This document shows, piece after piece, positions 1 through 9,536 of a stretch of 64,000 nt of DNA; the first letter of the stretch is position 1, and each line of letters starts with the position of its first letter. The notes below the pieces were generated by a model. The model was not told where the DNA came from. It was given only the letters and a program-made list of their open reading frames with translations, and made no database searches. This DNA comes from Gp6-AA40 sp963742105 (GTDB lineage: Bacteria; Acidobacteriota; Vicinamibacteria; Vicinamibacterales; UBA2999): contig CAVUKN010000007.1 of assembly GCA_963742105.1 (NCBI GenBank), forward strand, positions 2,170,001 to 2,234,000, written 5' to 3'. The position numbers and the translations under genes are program-made.

Positions 1-506
<506 letters not shown>

Positions 507-524
507 TACGTGTCAGGAGTAACT

Positions 525-693
525 GAGAATGCAGAATGCAGAATGCAGAATGCAGAATTCAGACAGAGTCCTTCGCAAGGTTGGGCTGAGGTCGTGACGC
601 GCTTCAACTCGTCAGCGCGAGCGATTCATGGTCGGCATTCTGAATTCCGCATTCTGAATTCCGCATTCATCGAATTCTGAATTCTGCATTCCG
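525..693. repeat. Inverted arrays of a GCAGAAT-type short repeat between carA and carB
   Basis: The left arm (about 525-562) repeats units such as GCAGAATGCAGAAT. The right arm (about 634-693) carries the complementary words ATTCTGAATTCCGCATTC, so the arms can pair across a unique spacer of about 70 nt. The same arrangement recurs in several other spacers of this window. Here it lies within the presumed carA-carB transcript. No ORF is supported in it. Confidence 0.8.
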
Positions 694-698
694 TAGCC

Positions 699-1843
699 TC
701 ACCGCTTCTCCATCGCTTCGAGGAACTGCCGGAACAGGTAGTCCGCGTCGTGCGGGCCGGGTGACGCCTCCGGGTGGTACTGCACCGAGAAAATCGGCTT
801 CGTGGTGTGGCGGAAGCCTTCGACCGTCCCGTCGTAGAGGTTGAGGTGCGTGACGGTGACATCCGCTGGCAGCGAATCCGGGTTCACGGCGAAGCCATGG
901 TTCTGCGACGTGATCTCCACTTTGCCCGACTCGAGCTCCTTCACCGGGTGATTCGCGCCGCGGTGGCCGAACTTCAGCTTGAAGGTATCGCCGCCCACAG
1001 CCAGGCCGAGGATCTGGTGCCCGAGGCAGATGCCGAACATGGGAACGTCCGACGTGCTCACCAGCTCGCGAACATTGCCGATGGCATATGGAAGCGCCGC
1101 CGGATCGCCCGGGCCGTTACTCAGGAAAATCCCGTCCGGTTCGATCGCCGTGAGGGCGCTTGCGGGCGCACTGGCCGGAAATACGTGGACATCGCAGCCA
1201 TAGGCGTCGAGCCGGCGGAGGATGTTGTATTTGACGCCGAAGTCGTAGGCAGCCACCCGCAGGCGGCGGGACGCCCGCTTCTCGGGCGCGATGCCGAACT
1301 CGTCGGCGTCCGCCTGGCCGGCACTGCCGGAACGTTCACGCCACTCGAACGGTGACCCGCACGTGACCTCCTTGACCAGGTCCGCGCCTTCCATCTTCGG
1401 AATGGCCCGCGCCTTCTCGACCAGCTCCGCCGGATCGACCTGCCCGGTGGCGATGATGCCGCGCATGACGCCGGCCGACCGCAGCACGCGCGTCAGTGCC
1501 CGTGTGTCGATATCGGCGATCGCCACGATGTTGTGGCGGACGAGGTAATCGCGCAGCGTGCCGTCGGCGCGCCAGTTGCTGGCCAGCGGCGATGCTTCGC
1601 GCATGACGAAGCCGGCGACGTGAGGGCGTCTGCGACTCCGCATCACCCGACGGCCACGCCGTAGTTCCCGATCTGCGGCGCCGTCATCGTCACGATCTGT
1701 CCCGCGTACGACGGGTCGGTCAACACTTCCTGATATCCCGTCATGCTCGTGTTGAACACGACCTCGCCGCGAGCCTCGCCGCTCGCGCCCGCGGCTACGC
1801 CGCGATACCAGGTACCGTCTTCGAGTGCCAGAACTGCGTTCAC
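699..1843 (-). CDS. carA: Carbamoyl-phosphate synthase small subunit, split by a frameshift
   Basis: Glutaminase subunit that feeds ammonia to CarB. The first 66 codons (1843-1643, GTG start after an AGGAG-like site) read MNAVLALEDGTWYRG and NTSMTGYQEVLTDPSY, then stop at TGA after PQIGNYGV. The protein resumes in another frame from about 1646 with RRPHVAGFVMRE and runs to 699. The class I amidotransferase nucleophile motif FGICLGHQ and the HPEASPGPHD histidine/glutamate end are both present. Total length fits the family. The two frames overlap as GTGA. A plausible repair needs two extra bases removed between about 1630 and 1645, so an assembly or sequencing error is the likeliest explanation; a coupled two-piece subunit is possible but unlikely. 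Confidence 0.9.
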
Positions 1844-1851
1844 ACTTCTCC

Positions 1852-2008
1852 TGTAATGCAGAATTCAGAATGCAGAATTCAGAAACGATGTCGTGTCACA
1901 AGCGCGAGGTCCACACCGCCGCTCACCTCACCCCGGCCGGATGAACAGCGCTGCCTGCACTCTGAATTCCGCATTCTGAATTCTGAATTCTGCATTCTGA
2001 ATTCTGAA
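1852..2008. repeat. Inverted short-repeat arrays upstream of carA
   Basis: Left arm (about 1852-1884) has GCAGAATTCAGAATGCAG; right arm (about 1961-2008) has the complementary CTGAATTCTGCATTCTGAA words. A unique stretch of about 75 nt separates them. It lies between the 3' end of the pseudokinase gene and the start of carA, so the carA promoter is either inside this element or further upstream. Confidence 0.75.
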
Positions 2009-3823
2009 TTACTGTTCCAGCGACGCCGCCACGCGCTCCCGCTCGCCGGGACGGAGCGTGACCGCGGTCACCCAGGGACGATAGCCGGGAATCTGCATCC
2101 GGACGCTGTGCGTTCCCGGGCTCAGATCACTGACCACGATCGGCGTATAACCAACCGACCGTCCGTCCACGAACACCTGCGCGCCAGCGGGGCGGGAATC
2201 CACGAGCATCCCGGCAGGGCCGGACGAGCGTTCGGGTGCCGCTTGTGCCCGGCTGCTGCGGGCCGGCGTTCTGGGCTTGACCTGCGGCGCTGGTGTGTCC
2301 GGCACGCCCGTGGCCTGGCCGGCGGCAGCCGCAGCGGGCGGCGAAACGGCAGATCCTGCGCTGGGCGCCGCGGCCGCCGGCGGGGACGAAGGCGCGGGGG
2401 CTGACGCAGGAGCGGGGGCTGACGCAGGAGGCGGCGGCTCGTCCACCGCGGCGTCGGTGAAGTTCTGGCCGCCGGTTCCGGCGGGAGGAGTCGTGGGTGC
2501 GGGCGCCGGCGTGGTCTCCTCGGGCGTCGGCGCCGGAGAAGACGACCCCACTGCGACGCCGGGCAACACGGCAAGATCCCGGCCGACGAAGAACTTGCCG
2601 GCGAACACCCCAAGCCCCACCGCGATCGCGGCAACAATCAACCAGCGCACGGAGCGTCCACGTGACCGTGTCGCGACTGGTTCGGGCTCCATCGCACTGA
2701 ACATCGCCCGCGGAGCATCGGTCCCGAACATCGGCCGCGGATCGATCGCGGGCTCCACAGCATCCGGAATGTCGGCCGGGACATCTTCGACGAACGGTGC
2801 GGCCGGCTCACGTCGCAACTCGAAGTCGAGGGCGGGTGCCGGAGCTGACGTGGCTTCGCGATGAAACAGGTCCTCGATGGCGGGGACTGGCGCCTCCGGA
2901 TCGAATTCCAATCGGCCGAGCGATTCCTGGAGCGGATCCACCGAAAGCGGAGGCGGGACGACCCGCGCGGCTGGTTGCTCGCGGGCGAGCCACGTCGCTG
3001 GTCGGTCCTGGGAGAGCGCCTCCCGCACGGCCGCCGCGAGCGCGAGGGCCGTGACCGGCGGCGGACCAGACAACACGGCTTCGACGGCCGGTGACACGCG
3101 ATCCTGGAGCACTTCGCGAGCGATCCCGATCAGCGCACGAATGTCGTCTTCCCGCCGGGCATGAAAGCCTTGGACCCCGGCCGACTCCAGAGCCTGCACC
3201 AGCCCCAACCCGGACACGCCGGCGCTGTTCGCCGCAAACGTCACGTCCTCCGGACTCAGCGCCCCGTGCAGAACTCCGGTCGACGCGGCAAAATCGAGCG
3301 CGCCGGCCAGCGAGGTCAGCCAGGCGGCCACGTCGGGAAGGCTGCGGCTGCCCCTCCTCAGTTCAGCCAGCGGCAGTTCGGTCAGAGGCACACCAGGCAT
3401 GAACGCATGCACCAGATACGGCTGACCGCCTTCTACGCCCGTGGAGAGTGATCGGGCGATCGAGGGGTGCTCGAGCGGACGCCCGCATAACTCGCTCAGC
3501 GCCGCCACCAGGCGCCCGGACTGGAGATCGCTCAACGGAAGAGCGAACGTGCGGACGACAACCGGCGCCCCGTCCGGGCCGGTGGCGAGAAACACCGGAC
3601 CGAACCGCCCGTCGTGCAGCGGCCGGACCGACGCATAGGCGCCAAACCGGGAGGGATGGTCGGCATGCGCCCCAGCGTCAGGCGAAGCGTGAGCGCGGAA
3701 GGCGCCCGACGTCGCGTCCCCAGTCAGTGACGAAACCCCATGTTGCGGAAACCTGTCGATCGTAACACCTAAACTACTGACTACGCTCCCCTTGTCTTGA
3801 CACCGCGCTCGGCGGTTTGCCAC
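2009..3823 (-). CDS. Membrane pseudokinase with C-terminal PEGA domain
   Basis: About 604 residues from a GTG at 3823 (a TTG at 3871 is also open but would overlap the bshC start). The N-terminal third has the layout of a Ser/Thr kinase fold, but the key residues are gone: VVVRTF stands where the ATP-binding lysine should be, LHGALSPEDV replaces the HRDLKPEN loop, and SGLG replaces DFG. It is followed by an acidic linker, one membrane segment (LIVAAIAVGLGVFAGKFFV), a long Pro/Ala-rich stretch, and a PEGA domain at the end (DSRPAGAQVFVDGRSVGYTP). Likely topology: pseudokinase in the cytoplasm, PEGA outside. The role is unknown; a catalytically dead regulator or scaffold at the envelope is an inference. 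Confidence 0.8.
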   Translation of the reverse strand: MANRRARCQDKGSVVSSLGVTIDRFPQHGVSSLTGDATSGAFRAHASPDAGAHADHPSRFGAYASVRPLHDGRFGPVFLATGPDGAPVVVRTFALPLSDLQSGRLVAALSELCGRPLEHPSIARSLSTGVEGGQPYLVHAFMPGVPLTELPLAELRRGSRSLPDVAAWLTSLAGALDFAASTGVLHGALSPEDVTFAANSAGVSGLGLVQALESAGVQGFHARREDDIRALIGIAREVLQDRVSPAVEAVLSGPPPVTALALAAAVREALSQDRPATWLAREQPAARVVPPPLSVDPLQESLGRLEFDPEAPVPAIEDLFHREATSAPAPALDFELRREPAAPFVEDVPADIPDAVEPAIDPRPMFGTDAPRAMFSAMEPEPVATRSRGRSVRWLIVAAIAVGLGVFAGKFFVGRDLAVLPGVAVGSSSPAPTPEETTPAPAPTTPPAGTGGQNFTDAAVDEPPPPASAPAPASAPAPSSPPAAAAPSAGSAVSPPAAAAAGQATGVPDTPAPQVKPRTPARSSRAQAAPERSSGPAGMLVDSRPAGAQVFVDGRSVGYTPIVVSDLSPGTHSVRMQIPGYRPWVTAVTLRPGERERVAASLEQ

Positions 3824-3827
3824 AGTA
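3797..3827 (+). promoter_or_regulatory. Possible bshC promoter
   Basis: A perfect -35 hexamer TTGACA (3797-3802) is followed after 18 nt by CACAGT (3821-3826), a weak -10, 7 nt before the GTG start of bshC. If used, the transcript would be leaderless like several others in the window. The weak -10 keeps this tentative. Confidence 0.35.
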
Positions 3828-3833
3828 GCCGCG

Positions 3834-5486
3834 GTGCTCTCCCAGCCGACCGCCTCAATTACGCAAAGCAAATTTGCCGTCGACGTCCGCCGCCTTCCGT
3901 GGATCCGCCGCCTCGCGTCCGACTACGTGTTCGACCACGGCCGCTTGCGCGACTTCTTCGCAGGTGACCCGGCCGATCCGAACGCGTGGACGGAGGCGGT
4001 TGCCAGGACGCAGGATCACGCTCGCGAGCGCGACCGTCTGGTCGAGTTGCTGCGGGCTCAGCAGACACGGCGCGGCGCGCCGGCGGAATCCATGGCGGCC
4101 GCACGGCTGCTCGGCGACCCCCGCAGCGTCGCCATCGTCACGGGACAGCAGGCGGGTTTGTTCGGTGGGCCGCTCTATACGCTGCTGAAGGCGATGACCG
4201 CCTTGAAGCTGGCACGCGACCTTGGCGAGACGCATCAGGTGCCGGCGGTGGCCGTCTTCTGGATCGAGGCCGAGGATCACGACTGGGCGGAGGTCCAGAG
4301 CTGTTGCGTGCTCGACGCCGAGCTGACGCCGCGATCGGTCAGTCTTCCTGATCTTCCCGGCGCCAACGCGAAACCGATCGCCCGCATGGAACTCGACGGC
4401 TCGGGCGTCTCGGCGATTGCGGACCTCGAAGCTGCGCTGCAGACCACCGAATTCACGTCCGACCTTCTTGCCACACTTCGCGCCGCCTATCGTCCGGGCT
4501 CCGGCATGGCGGACGCCTTCGGCCGATGGCTGGAAGCGGTGCTCGGCCCCCACGGACTGATCGTGTACGACGCGTCCGATCCGGCGGCGAAACCGTTGGT
4601 GGCCGACCTGTTCGCACGCGAAGTCGAGCAGGGTGGCCACACTGCGCGACTCGCCGCCGCGGCAGGCCAGCGTCTGGAAGAGGCCGGTTATCACGCGCAG
4701 GTCATGCCAGCCGAGGGCAGCATCGCGCTGTTCCATATGAATGATGGCCGACACGCGATTCAGCGCGACGGCGATCGGTTCACCGTGGGAGACGCGCCGA
4801 TGGCCCCGGCCGATCTGGCCGCCCACATCCGGGAGCACCCGGAACAGTTCAGCCCGAACGTCCTGTTGCGGCCGCTCGTGCAGGACACGCTCTTCCCCAC
4901 CGTCTGCTACGTTGCCGGCCCGAACGAGCTCGCTTACCTCGCCCAGTTGCGGGGCGTCTATGACGCGTTCGACGTACCGATGCCGCTCGTCTACCAGCGC
5001 GCGACCGCCACAATCGTGGATGCCAACGCGATGCGCTTCATGACGCGCAACGCCGTCACCCTGGAATCGCTTCGCGCCCAGGATGAAGCGGCATTGAACC
5101 AGCTCCTGCAGGCGCATCTTCCAGCGTCGGTCGACGAGGCCGTGCAGGACGCCGGGCGCGCGATCGAGGATCGCCTCATCGTCGTCGCACGGGAGGTGCA
5201 GCAGATTGACGCCACGCTCGAGGGCGCGGCACGGTCGACGCTGACACGGATGCAGGACGACTTGCGGAAGCTGCACGCGAAGATCATTCAGGCGGCAAAG
5301 CGCAAGGACGAGACGCTGAAGCGCCAGTTCCGGCATGCGCAGGCCCAGGCCTTCCCGGGCGGTCACCCGCAGGAACGGGAAATCGGCTTCGTCTACTTCC
5401 TGAACAAGTACGGCCCGGCATTCATCGAACGGCTCGCCGACGATCTGCCGGTCGACATGGGGCAGCACTGGGTGATCACGATCTAA
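3834..5486 (+). CDS. bshC: Bacillithiol biosynthesis cysteine-adding enzyme BshC
   Basis: 550 residues from a GTG start. The sequence carries the family signatures VTGQQAGLFGGPLY, AVFWIEAEDHDWAEV and LLRPLVQDTLFPTVCYVAGP, and a long helical coiled region after residue 400 (VQQIDATLEGAARSTL onward). BshC adds cysteine to glucosaminyl-malate, the last step of bacillithiol synthesis, giving the low-molecular-weight thiol used for redox and metal buffering. bshA and bshB are not in this window. The gene is divergent from the pseudokinase gene with very little space between them. Confidence 0.93.
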   Translation: MLSQPTASITQSKFAVDVRRLPWIRRLASDYVFDHGRLRDFFAGDPADPNAWTEAVARTQDHARERDRLVELLRAQQTRRGAPAESMAAARLLGDPRSVAIVTGQQAGLFGGPLYTLLKAMTALKLARDLGETHQVPAVAVFWIEAEDHDWAEVQSCCVLDAELTPRSVSLPDLPGANAKPIARMELDGSGVSAIADLEAALQTTEFTSDLLATLRAAYRPGSGMADAFGRWLEAVLGPHGLIVYDASDPAAKPLVADLFAREVEQGGHTARLAAAAGQRLEEAGYHAQVMPAEGSIALFHMNDGRHAIQRDGDRFTVGDAPMAPADLAAHIREHPEQFSPNVLLRPLVQDTLFPTVCYVAGPNELAYLAQLRGVYDAFDVPMPLVYQRATATIVDANAMRFMTRNAVTLESLRAQDEAALNQLLQAHLPASVDEAVQDAGRAIEDRLIVVAREVQQIDATLEGAARSTLTRMQDDLRKLHAKIIQAAKRKDETLKRQFRHAQAQAFPGGHPQEREIGFVYFLNKYGPAFIERLADDLPVDMGQHWVITI

Positions 5487-5597
5487 GGCAGGAGTCAGGA
5501 TTCAGGATTCAGGATTCAGAATTCAAAAGTAAAAAGTCAGAAGTAAAAAGTCGGAAGTCAGAAGTCGAAAAGTCAGAAGTCGAAAAGTCACACATCG
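5487..5597. repeat. Short-repeat array (AGGATTC and AAGTCAGAAGT units)
   Basis: Directly after the bshC stop there are three AGGATTC units, then AGTAAAAAGTCAGAAGT-type units until the TTG start of the next gene. The stretch is clearly repetitive and AT-richer than its surroundings. It separates bshC from the penicillin-binding protein gene, so the promoter of the latter would have to lie in or before it. Confidence 0.75.
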
Positions 5598-7994
5598 TTG
5601 AAGGTCGACACTCGAAGACGTAGCACCGGCACGCGGCGCAGGAAGCGCAGCCGCGTCACGATTGTCGTGTCGCGTCGATGGGTGCGATATCTGCTCACCG
5701 CAGCCGCGATCGTGGCGCTGCTGGTCGCGGCGACGGCGGTGTACTTCTACATCTCCTTCGGCAAGATGATCGACGCGCGGATGCACGGCGAACGCGAGCG
5801 CTCGCTTCCGCGCGTGTACGCACGACCAGTCGAGCTCCGTCGCGGACAGACGCTCTCCGAGCAGGACCTCGTCAACCGGCTCAACGACCTCGGCTACGCG
5901 CAACGTGCGAACGCGGCGAAGCCTGGCGAGTTCACGATCCAGCGAAATGCCGTCGGCATCGTTCCCCGCGGGGGCAAGCTTGCCGGCAAGACTGTTCGCG
6001 TCGAGTTCGCGCCGCCGCCGGCGGCACGCCGCGCGTCAACAGGCGCAGTTGCCCGCGCCGGCATTCAGTCACTGGACGTCGCCGGTGCCGGCAAGACGAC
6101 CGCTGTGGAACTGGACGCGCCGCTCCTGACGGCGCTGATGACGTCATCGGCGCGCGAAAAGCGGCGCCACATGGCGCTGGCGTCGATCCCCAAGTACATG
6201 CAGCAGGCAGTGCTCGCGATTGAAGACCAGCGCTTCTATTCGCATCCAGGCATCAATCCGATCCGTTTCATCGGCGCGGCCATCAGCAACGCCGTCGGGG
6301 GCAAGCGCGTCAGCGGCGCGAGCACCATCACCGAGCAGCTCTCCCGGATGTTCTTCTTCGAAGACGAGTTCAACGCCGAGTTGCAGAGCGGGACCCGCGG
6401 CCGCACACTCGACTCGGTTCTCCGCAAGGCGCGGCAGATGTGGATGTCGCTCGTCCTGGAGCGGCGACTCTCGAAGGACGAGATCCTCGAGCTCTATCTG
6501 AACGACGTTTACCTGGGACAGCGCGGGTCATTCGGCATCCATGGGGTGGCGGAGGCGTCGCGCATTTTCTTCGGCAAGGATGTCGCCAACATCAGCGTCA
6601 GCGAAGCAGCCACGATTGCCGGCGTGATCAACAGCCCGGCGTCACGTTCGCCGTTCGCCAACCCGAAGCGCGCGGTCGAGCGACGCAACCTGGTGATCAG
6701 TGCGATGGCGTCGGAGCAGTACATCACGGCTGACCAGGCCGAACGCGCCACTCACGAACCGTTGCAGGTCGTGGCGCGCGCGGTGGACAACGAGGCGCCC
6801 TACTTCGTCGATCTCGTCAGCCAGCAGTTGAACGACACGTTCCCGGGACTGACGACACAACCGGGAACGATTGACGTCTACACGACGATCGACATCAACC
6901 TGCAACGGGCCGCCCTGGAAGCCGTGCGCGATGGCCTGACCAAGGTCGACATGATTCTGGCGGGGCGCAAACGCAAGCGCCCGCAGCCGCCGCAGGCGGC
7001 GCTGATTGCCGTGGATCCGCGAACCGGCGAGATCCTCGCGATGGTCGGCGGCCGCTCCTACAACCAGTCCCAGTTCAATCGCGCCGTCGTCGCGCATCGA
7101 CAGCCGGGCTCCGTGTTCAAACCGTTCGTCTATCTGGCTGCATTCGAACGTGGGGTCGTAGAAGGGCGCACCGACTTCACGCCGGCAGCACTCACGCTCG
7201 ACGAGCCGGCAACCTTCGACTTCAACGGCCAGACGTGGGAGCCGAAGAACTACGACGATTACGACGGTGAAGTCACCTGGCGGCAGGCGCTGGCGAAATC
7301 ACGGAACCTCGGCACGATTCAGGTGGGATACCAGGTCGGCTTCGACAAGGTCGCGGCCCTCTGGCGCAGGGTGGGCGTCGGCACGCCGCCGCAGGCCTAT
7401 CCATCGATTGCCCTGGGCGTCTTCGAGTTGACGCCGCTCGAGGTCGCGACGGCCTACACGCTGTTCACCAACGGCGGCGCGGTGCGGCCGCTGCATGCCA
7501 TCGATCGAATCGACACGCCAGGGAAGGAACTGCGGCCGGCGGCGTCCACTGTCAAGCAGGTGGCGCGGCCGGATACCACCTTCCTCGTCACGAACATGCT
7601 GCGAAGCGTCATCAACGAGGGAACTGGCGCCGGCGCCCGTGCGGCAGGGTTCGCGCTGGACGCCGCGGGCAAGAGCGGCACGACGAACGATCTGCGCGAC
7701 GCCTGGTTCGTCGGCTTCACGCCGGAGTTGCTGACGGTGACGTGGGTCGGTTACGACGACAACCAGCCACTCGGGCTGAGCGGCAGCGCCGCCGCCCTCC
7801 CCATCTGGACCGAGTTCATGAAGAACGCTCTCGCCGGCCACACGAGCCAGCCGTTCGATGCCCCGGAAGGAATCACCTGGGCGGAGATCGACCGCGATAC
7901 CGGAAAGCTGGCAACCCCGACCTGTCCGCGAACGATGACCGAATCATTCATCAGCGGGACGGAGCCGACGGAGCACTGTGAGCTGCACAGGTAA
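5598..7994 (+). CDS. Class A penicillin-binding protein (PBP1b-like, with UB2H-type domain)
   Basis: 798 residues, TTG start. A basic N-terminus is followed by one membrane anchor (residues about 30-53), then a UB2H-like segment (LPRVYARPVELRRGQ, about 70-140). The glycosyltransferase domain has the catalytic glutamate in AIEDQRFYSHPG (E209) and the GASTITEQLSRM motif; it polymerises lipid II. The transpeptidase domain has the SxxK serine in GSVFKPF (S505), SRN, and KSGTT (K692), and crosslinks peptides. The UB2H segment makes it PBP1b-like; in Escherichia coli this domain binds the activator LpoB. No ribosome-binding site is clear in the repeat-rich leader, so the exact start is uncertain. 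Confidence 0.93.
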   Translation: MKVDTRRRSTGTRRRKRSRVTIVVSRRWVRYLLTAAAIVALLVAATAVYFYISFGKMIDARMHGERERSLPRVYARPVELRRGQTLSEQDLVNRLNDLGYAQRANAAKPGEFTIQRNAVGIVPRGGKLAGKTVRVEFAPPPAARRASTGAVARAGIQSLDVAGAGKTTAVELDAPLLTALMTSSAREKRRHMALASIPKYMQQAVLAIEDQRFYSHPGINPIRFIGAAISNAVGGKRVSGASTITEQLSRMFFFEDEFNAELQSGTRGRTLDSVLRKARQMWMSLVLERRLSKDEILELYLNDVYLGQRGSFGIHGVAEASRIFFGKDVANISVSEAATIAGVINSPASRSPFANPKRAVERRNLVISAMASEQYITADQAERATHEPLQVVARAVDNEAPYFVDLVSQQLNDTFPGLTTQPGTIDVYTTIDINLQRAALEAVRDGLTKVDMILAGRKRKRPQPPQAALIAVDPRTGEILAMVGGRSYNQSQFNRAVVAHRQPGSVFKPFVYLAAFERGVVEGRTDFTPAALTLDEPATFDFNGQTWEPKNYDDYDGEVTWRQALAKSRNLGTIQVGYQVGFDKVAALWRRVGVGTPPQAYPSIALGVFELTPLEVATAYTLFTNGGAVRPLHAIDRIDTPGKELRPAASTVKQVARPDTTFLVTNMLRSVINEGTGAGARAAGFALDAAGKSGTTNDLRDAWFVGFTPELLTVTWVGYDDNQPLGLSGSAAALPIWTEFMKNALAGHTSQPFDAPEGITWAEIDRDTGKLATPTCPRTMTESFISGTEPTEHCELHR

Positions 7995-8008
7995 CCGTGA
8001 ACTGTGAA

Positions 8009-8530
8009 GTTCACGCTTCACGGTTCTCCCTTCTCGGTTCGTGTTCAGGTTCGGTTCGGCGTTCGGAGTTCCGCGTTCGGGTTCGGGGTTCCGCGTTCGG
8101 GGTTCCGCGTTCGGGGTTCGGGGTTCGGAGTTCGGAGTTCGTCAAAACCAGCCCGAGTACCGGCGCCCCCGGACCAGCCGCGCCACGGCCCAGACGATCG
8201 CGACGAGAACCAGGAAGCGCAGCAGCGGATGGCGGCGCCGTCGGTATCCCCACCCATGGGCCCGCACCCGTGGCCGGAGGGGCCCCTCGAAGCGGTAATC
8301 GTTCCAGTCGTTGAAATCGGCAAACCGAGACCGTCGGTAGTGTTGCCTGAACACGCCGTAATCGACGTAACCAGGGGGCGCGGGGTTCCGAAACCCGAAC
8401 GCCCAACTTCCAACTCCCAACTCGGAACTCGGAACCCGGAACCCGCGAACCCCGAACCCCGAACGCGGAACTCCGAACGCCGAACCGAACCTGAACACGA
8501 ACCGAGAAGCGAGAACCGCGAAGCGTGAAC
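8009..8530. repeat. Long inverted-repeat element with heptamer-rich arms
   Basis: Left arm begins at 8009 (GTTCACGCTTCACGG) and the right arm ends at 8530; its reverse complement begins GTTCACGCTTCGCGG. Over roughly the outer 65-70 nt the arms differ at only about three positions, then both continue into GTTCGGGGTTCCG-type units of less regular order. The arms enclose about 280 nt of unique sequence (about 8142-8420) that can encode a small membrane protein on the minus strand. It lies between the penicillin-binding protein gene and xdhC. Confidence 0.85.
8142..8420 (-). CDS. Possible small membrane protein inside the inverted-repeat element
   Basis: The minus strand reads YVDYGVFRQHYRRSRF, then a basic stretch WGYRRRRHP, and a membrane helix LLRFLVLVAIVWAVARLV, ending in RRYSGWF. 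The frame stays open to 8546, but its first 45 or so codons translate the repeat arm and look artificial. No ATG or ribosome-binding site fixes a start in the unique part, so the start given is only the limit of plausible coding sequence. The residue order (aromatic, basic, then hydrophobic) is more protein-like than that of other frames. Function unknown. Confidence 0.35.
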   Translation of the reverse strand: MGVGSWAFGFRNPAPPGYVDYGVFRQHYRRSRFADFNDWNDYRFEGPLRPRVRAHGWGYRRRRHPLLRFLVLVAIVWAVARLVRGRRYSGWF

Positions 8531-8537
8531 CGCTCGA

Positions 8538-8543
8538 TATAAT
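8538..8543 (+). promoter_or_regulatory. -10 box of a probable leaderless xdhC-like transcript
   Basis: A perfect TATAAT ends 6 nt before the GTG start at 8550, and no ribosome-binding site fits in between. Transcription would begin at or next to the start codon. The box lies just outside the right arm of the inverted-repeat element. No good -35 is visible. Confidence 0.6.
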
Positions 8544-8549
8544 CACCCT

Positions 8550-9383
8550 GTGAACCAGGAAGTCTTCGCCGCCTTGTCCGAGGCACTCGCTCGCGGCGAG
8601 GAAGTAGCGCTCGTCACGATCACGTCATCGACCGGCTCGACGCCCCAGCGCGTCGGCGCCAAGATGCTCGTCTTTGCGGACGGACGCACGGTGGGCACGA
8701 TCGGCGGCGGGTGCTACGAGAACGACGCCTTCTGGAAAGCACGGGAGGCGATCAAGGCGCGGCGCCCGCTCACTGTGAAGTACGAACTGACGGACGACAT
8801 CGCTGAAGAGAGCGGGCTGATTTGCGGCGGCCAGATGGACGTCTTCATCGAGCCGGTCGAGCCCGCGCCCGACGTCTACATCTTCGGGGCCGGTCACGTC
8901 GGCGCCTGTCTGGCGCGCATGGCGCACGACACCGGCTTTCGCGTCCACATCGTCGACGATCGCGAGAAGTTTGCCGACGCGGAGCGCTTCCCGACCGGCG
9001 TGGAGGTCGTCGTCCACGACATTCCCGAGTGGCTCGGGGCGCACCCGCTCCCTCCCACGGCGTACGGCGTGATCGTCACGCGCGGCCACAAGTACGATCT
9101 CGACGCCCTGCGTGCACTCGTGCGCAGCAATCTGCGCTACGTCGGGCTGATCGGCAGCAAGGCGAAGGTGAAGCGGATTTTCGATGCGTTGCGGGAGGAA
9201 GGGGCCACACCCGACACGCTGTCGCGTGTCCACGCGCCCATTGGCCTCGACATCGGCGCGATCACACCCCAGGAGATTGCCGTCAGTATCCTGGCCGAGC
9301 TCATCGCGGTGAAACACGGCAAGATCACGGAACCCGCTGTGGCGGCGGTCAGCATGCGCTGGGAAGGCGCGCTCAAGCGATAG
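8550..9383 (+). CDS. XdhC/CoxI family protein
   Basis: 277 residues. The N-terminal XdhC domain shows VTITSSTGSTPQRVGAKM and GTIGGGCYE; the C-terminal Rossmann-like domain has FGAGHVG and YVGLIGSKAKVKR with PIGLDIGAITPQEIAVS. Characterised XdhC proteins bind molybdenum cofactor, help sulfurate it, and insert it into xanthine dehydrogenase-type enzymes. No molybdenum hydroxylase subunit is encoded in the window, so its client is unknown here. The GTG start is set by the TATAAT box 6 nt upstream. Confidence 0.88.
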   Translation: MNQEVFAALSEALARGEEVALVTITSSTGSTPQRVGAKMLVFADGRTVGTIGGGCYENDAFWKAREAIKARRPLTVKYELTDDIAEESGLICGGQMDVFIEPVEPAPDVYIFGAGHVGACLARMAHDTGFRVHIVDDREKFADAERFPTGVEVVVHDIPEWLGAHPLPPTAYGVIVTRGHKYDLDALRALVRSNLRYVGLIGSKAKVKRIFDALREEGATPDTLSRVHAPIGLDIGAITPQEIAVSILAELIAVKHGKITEPAVAAVSMRWEGALKR

Positions 9384-9388
9384 CCGTC

Positions 9389-9417
9389 GACCGCGCGGAC
9401 AGCCTTCGCGCGCGGTC
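9389..9417 (+). terminator. GC-rich hairpin after the xdhC-like gene
   Basis: Arms GACCGCGCG (9389-9397) and CGCGCGGTC (9409-9417) are perfectly complementary around an 11-nt loop, starting 5 nt after the stop codon. There is no T-run, so it may be a REP-like palindrome or RNA-stabilising structure and not a classical terminator. Confidence 0.4.
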
Positions 9418-9536
9418 CACTCAACCGGTTCGGCCGGCCGCCGCAGGTGCCGCCGCCTGGCAGCCGCATTGCCGGCCCCGGGTCAGGCCCCGTGTAGCGC
9501 CCGGACGGATCGAACGGGTGAGGTCGAGCACTGGGC

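Noticed and set aside
525..693. CRISPR-like appearance of repeated units
   Set aside because: Units are 7-10 bp and directly tandem, without equal-length unique spacers, and no cas genes are present.
626..1548. Open frames on both strands inside carA
   Set aside because: They are shadows of carA in other frames, with Arg/Pro-rich composition typical of GC-rich antisense frames.
3855..5468. 537-codon minus-strand open frame opposite bshC
   Set aside because: The plus strand encodes complete BshC with all motifs; the antisense frame has no recognisable domain.
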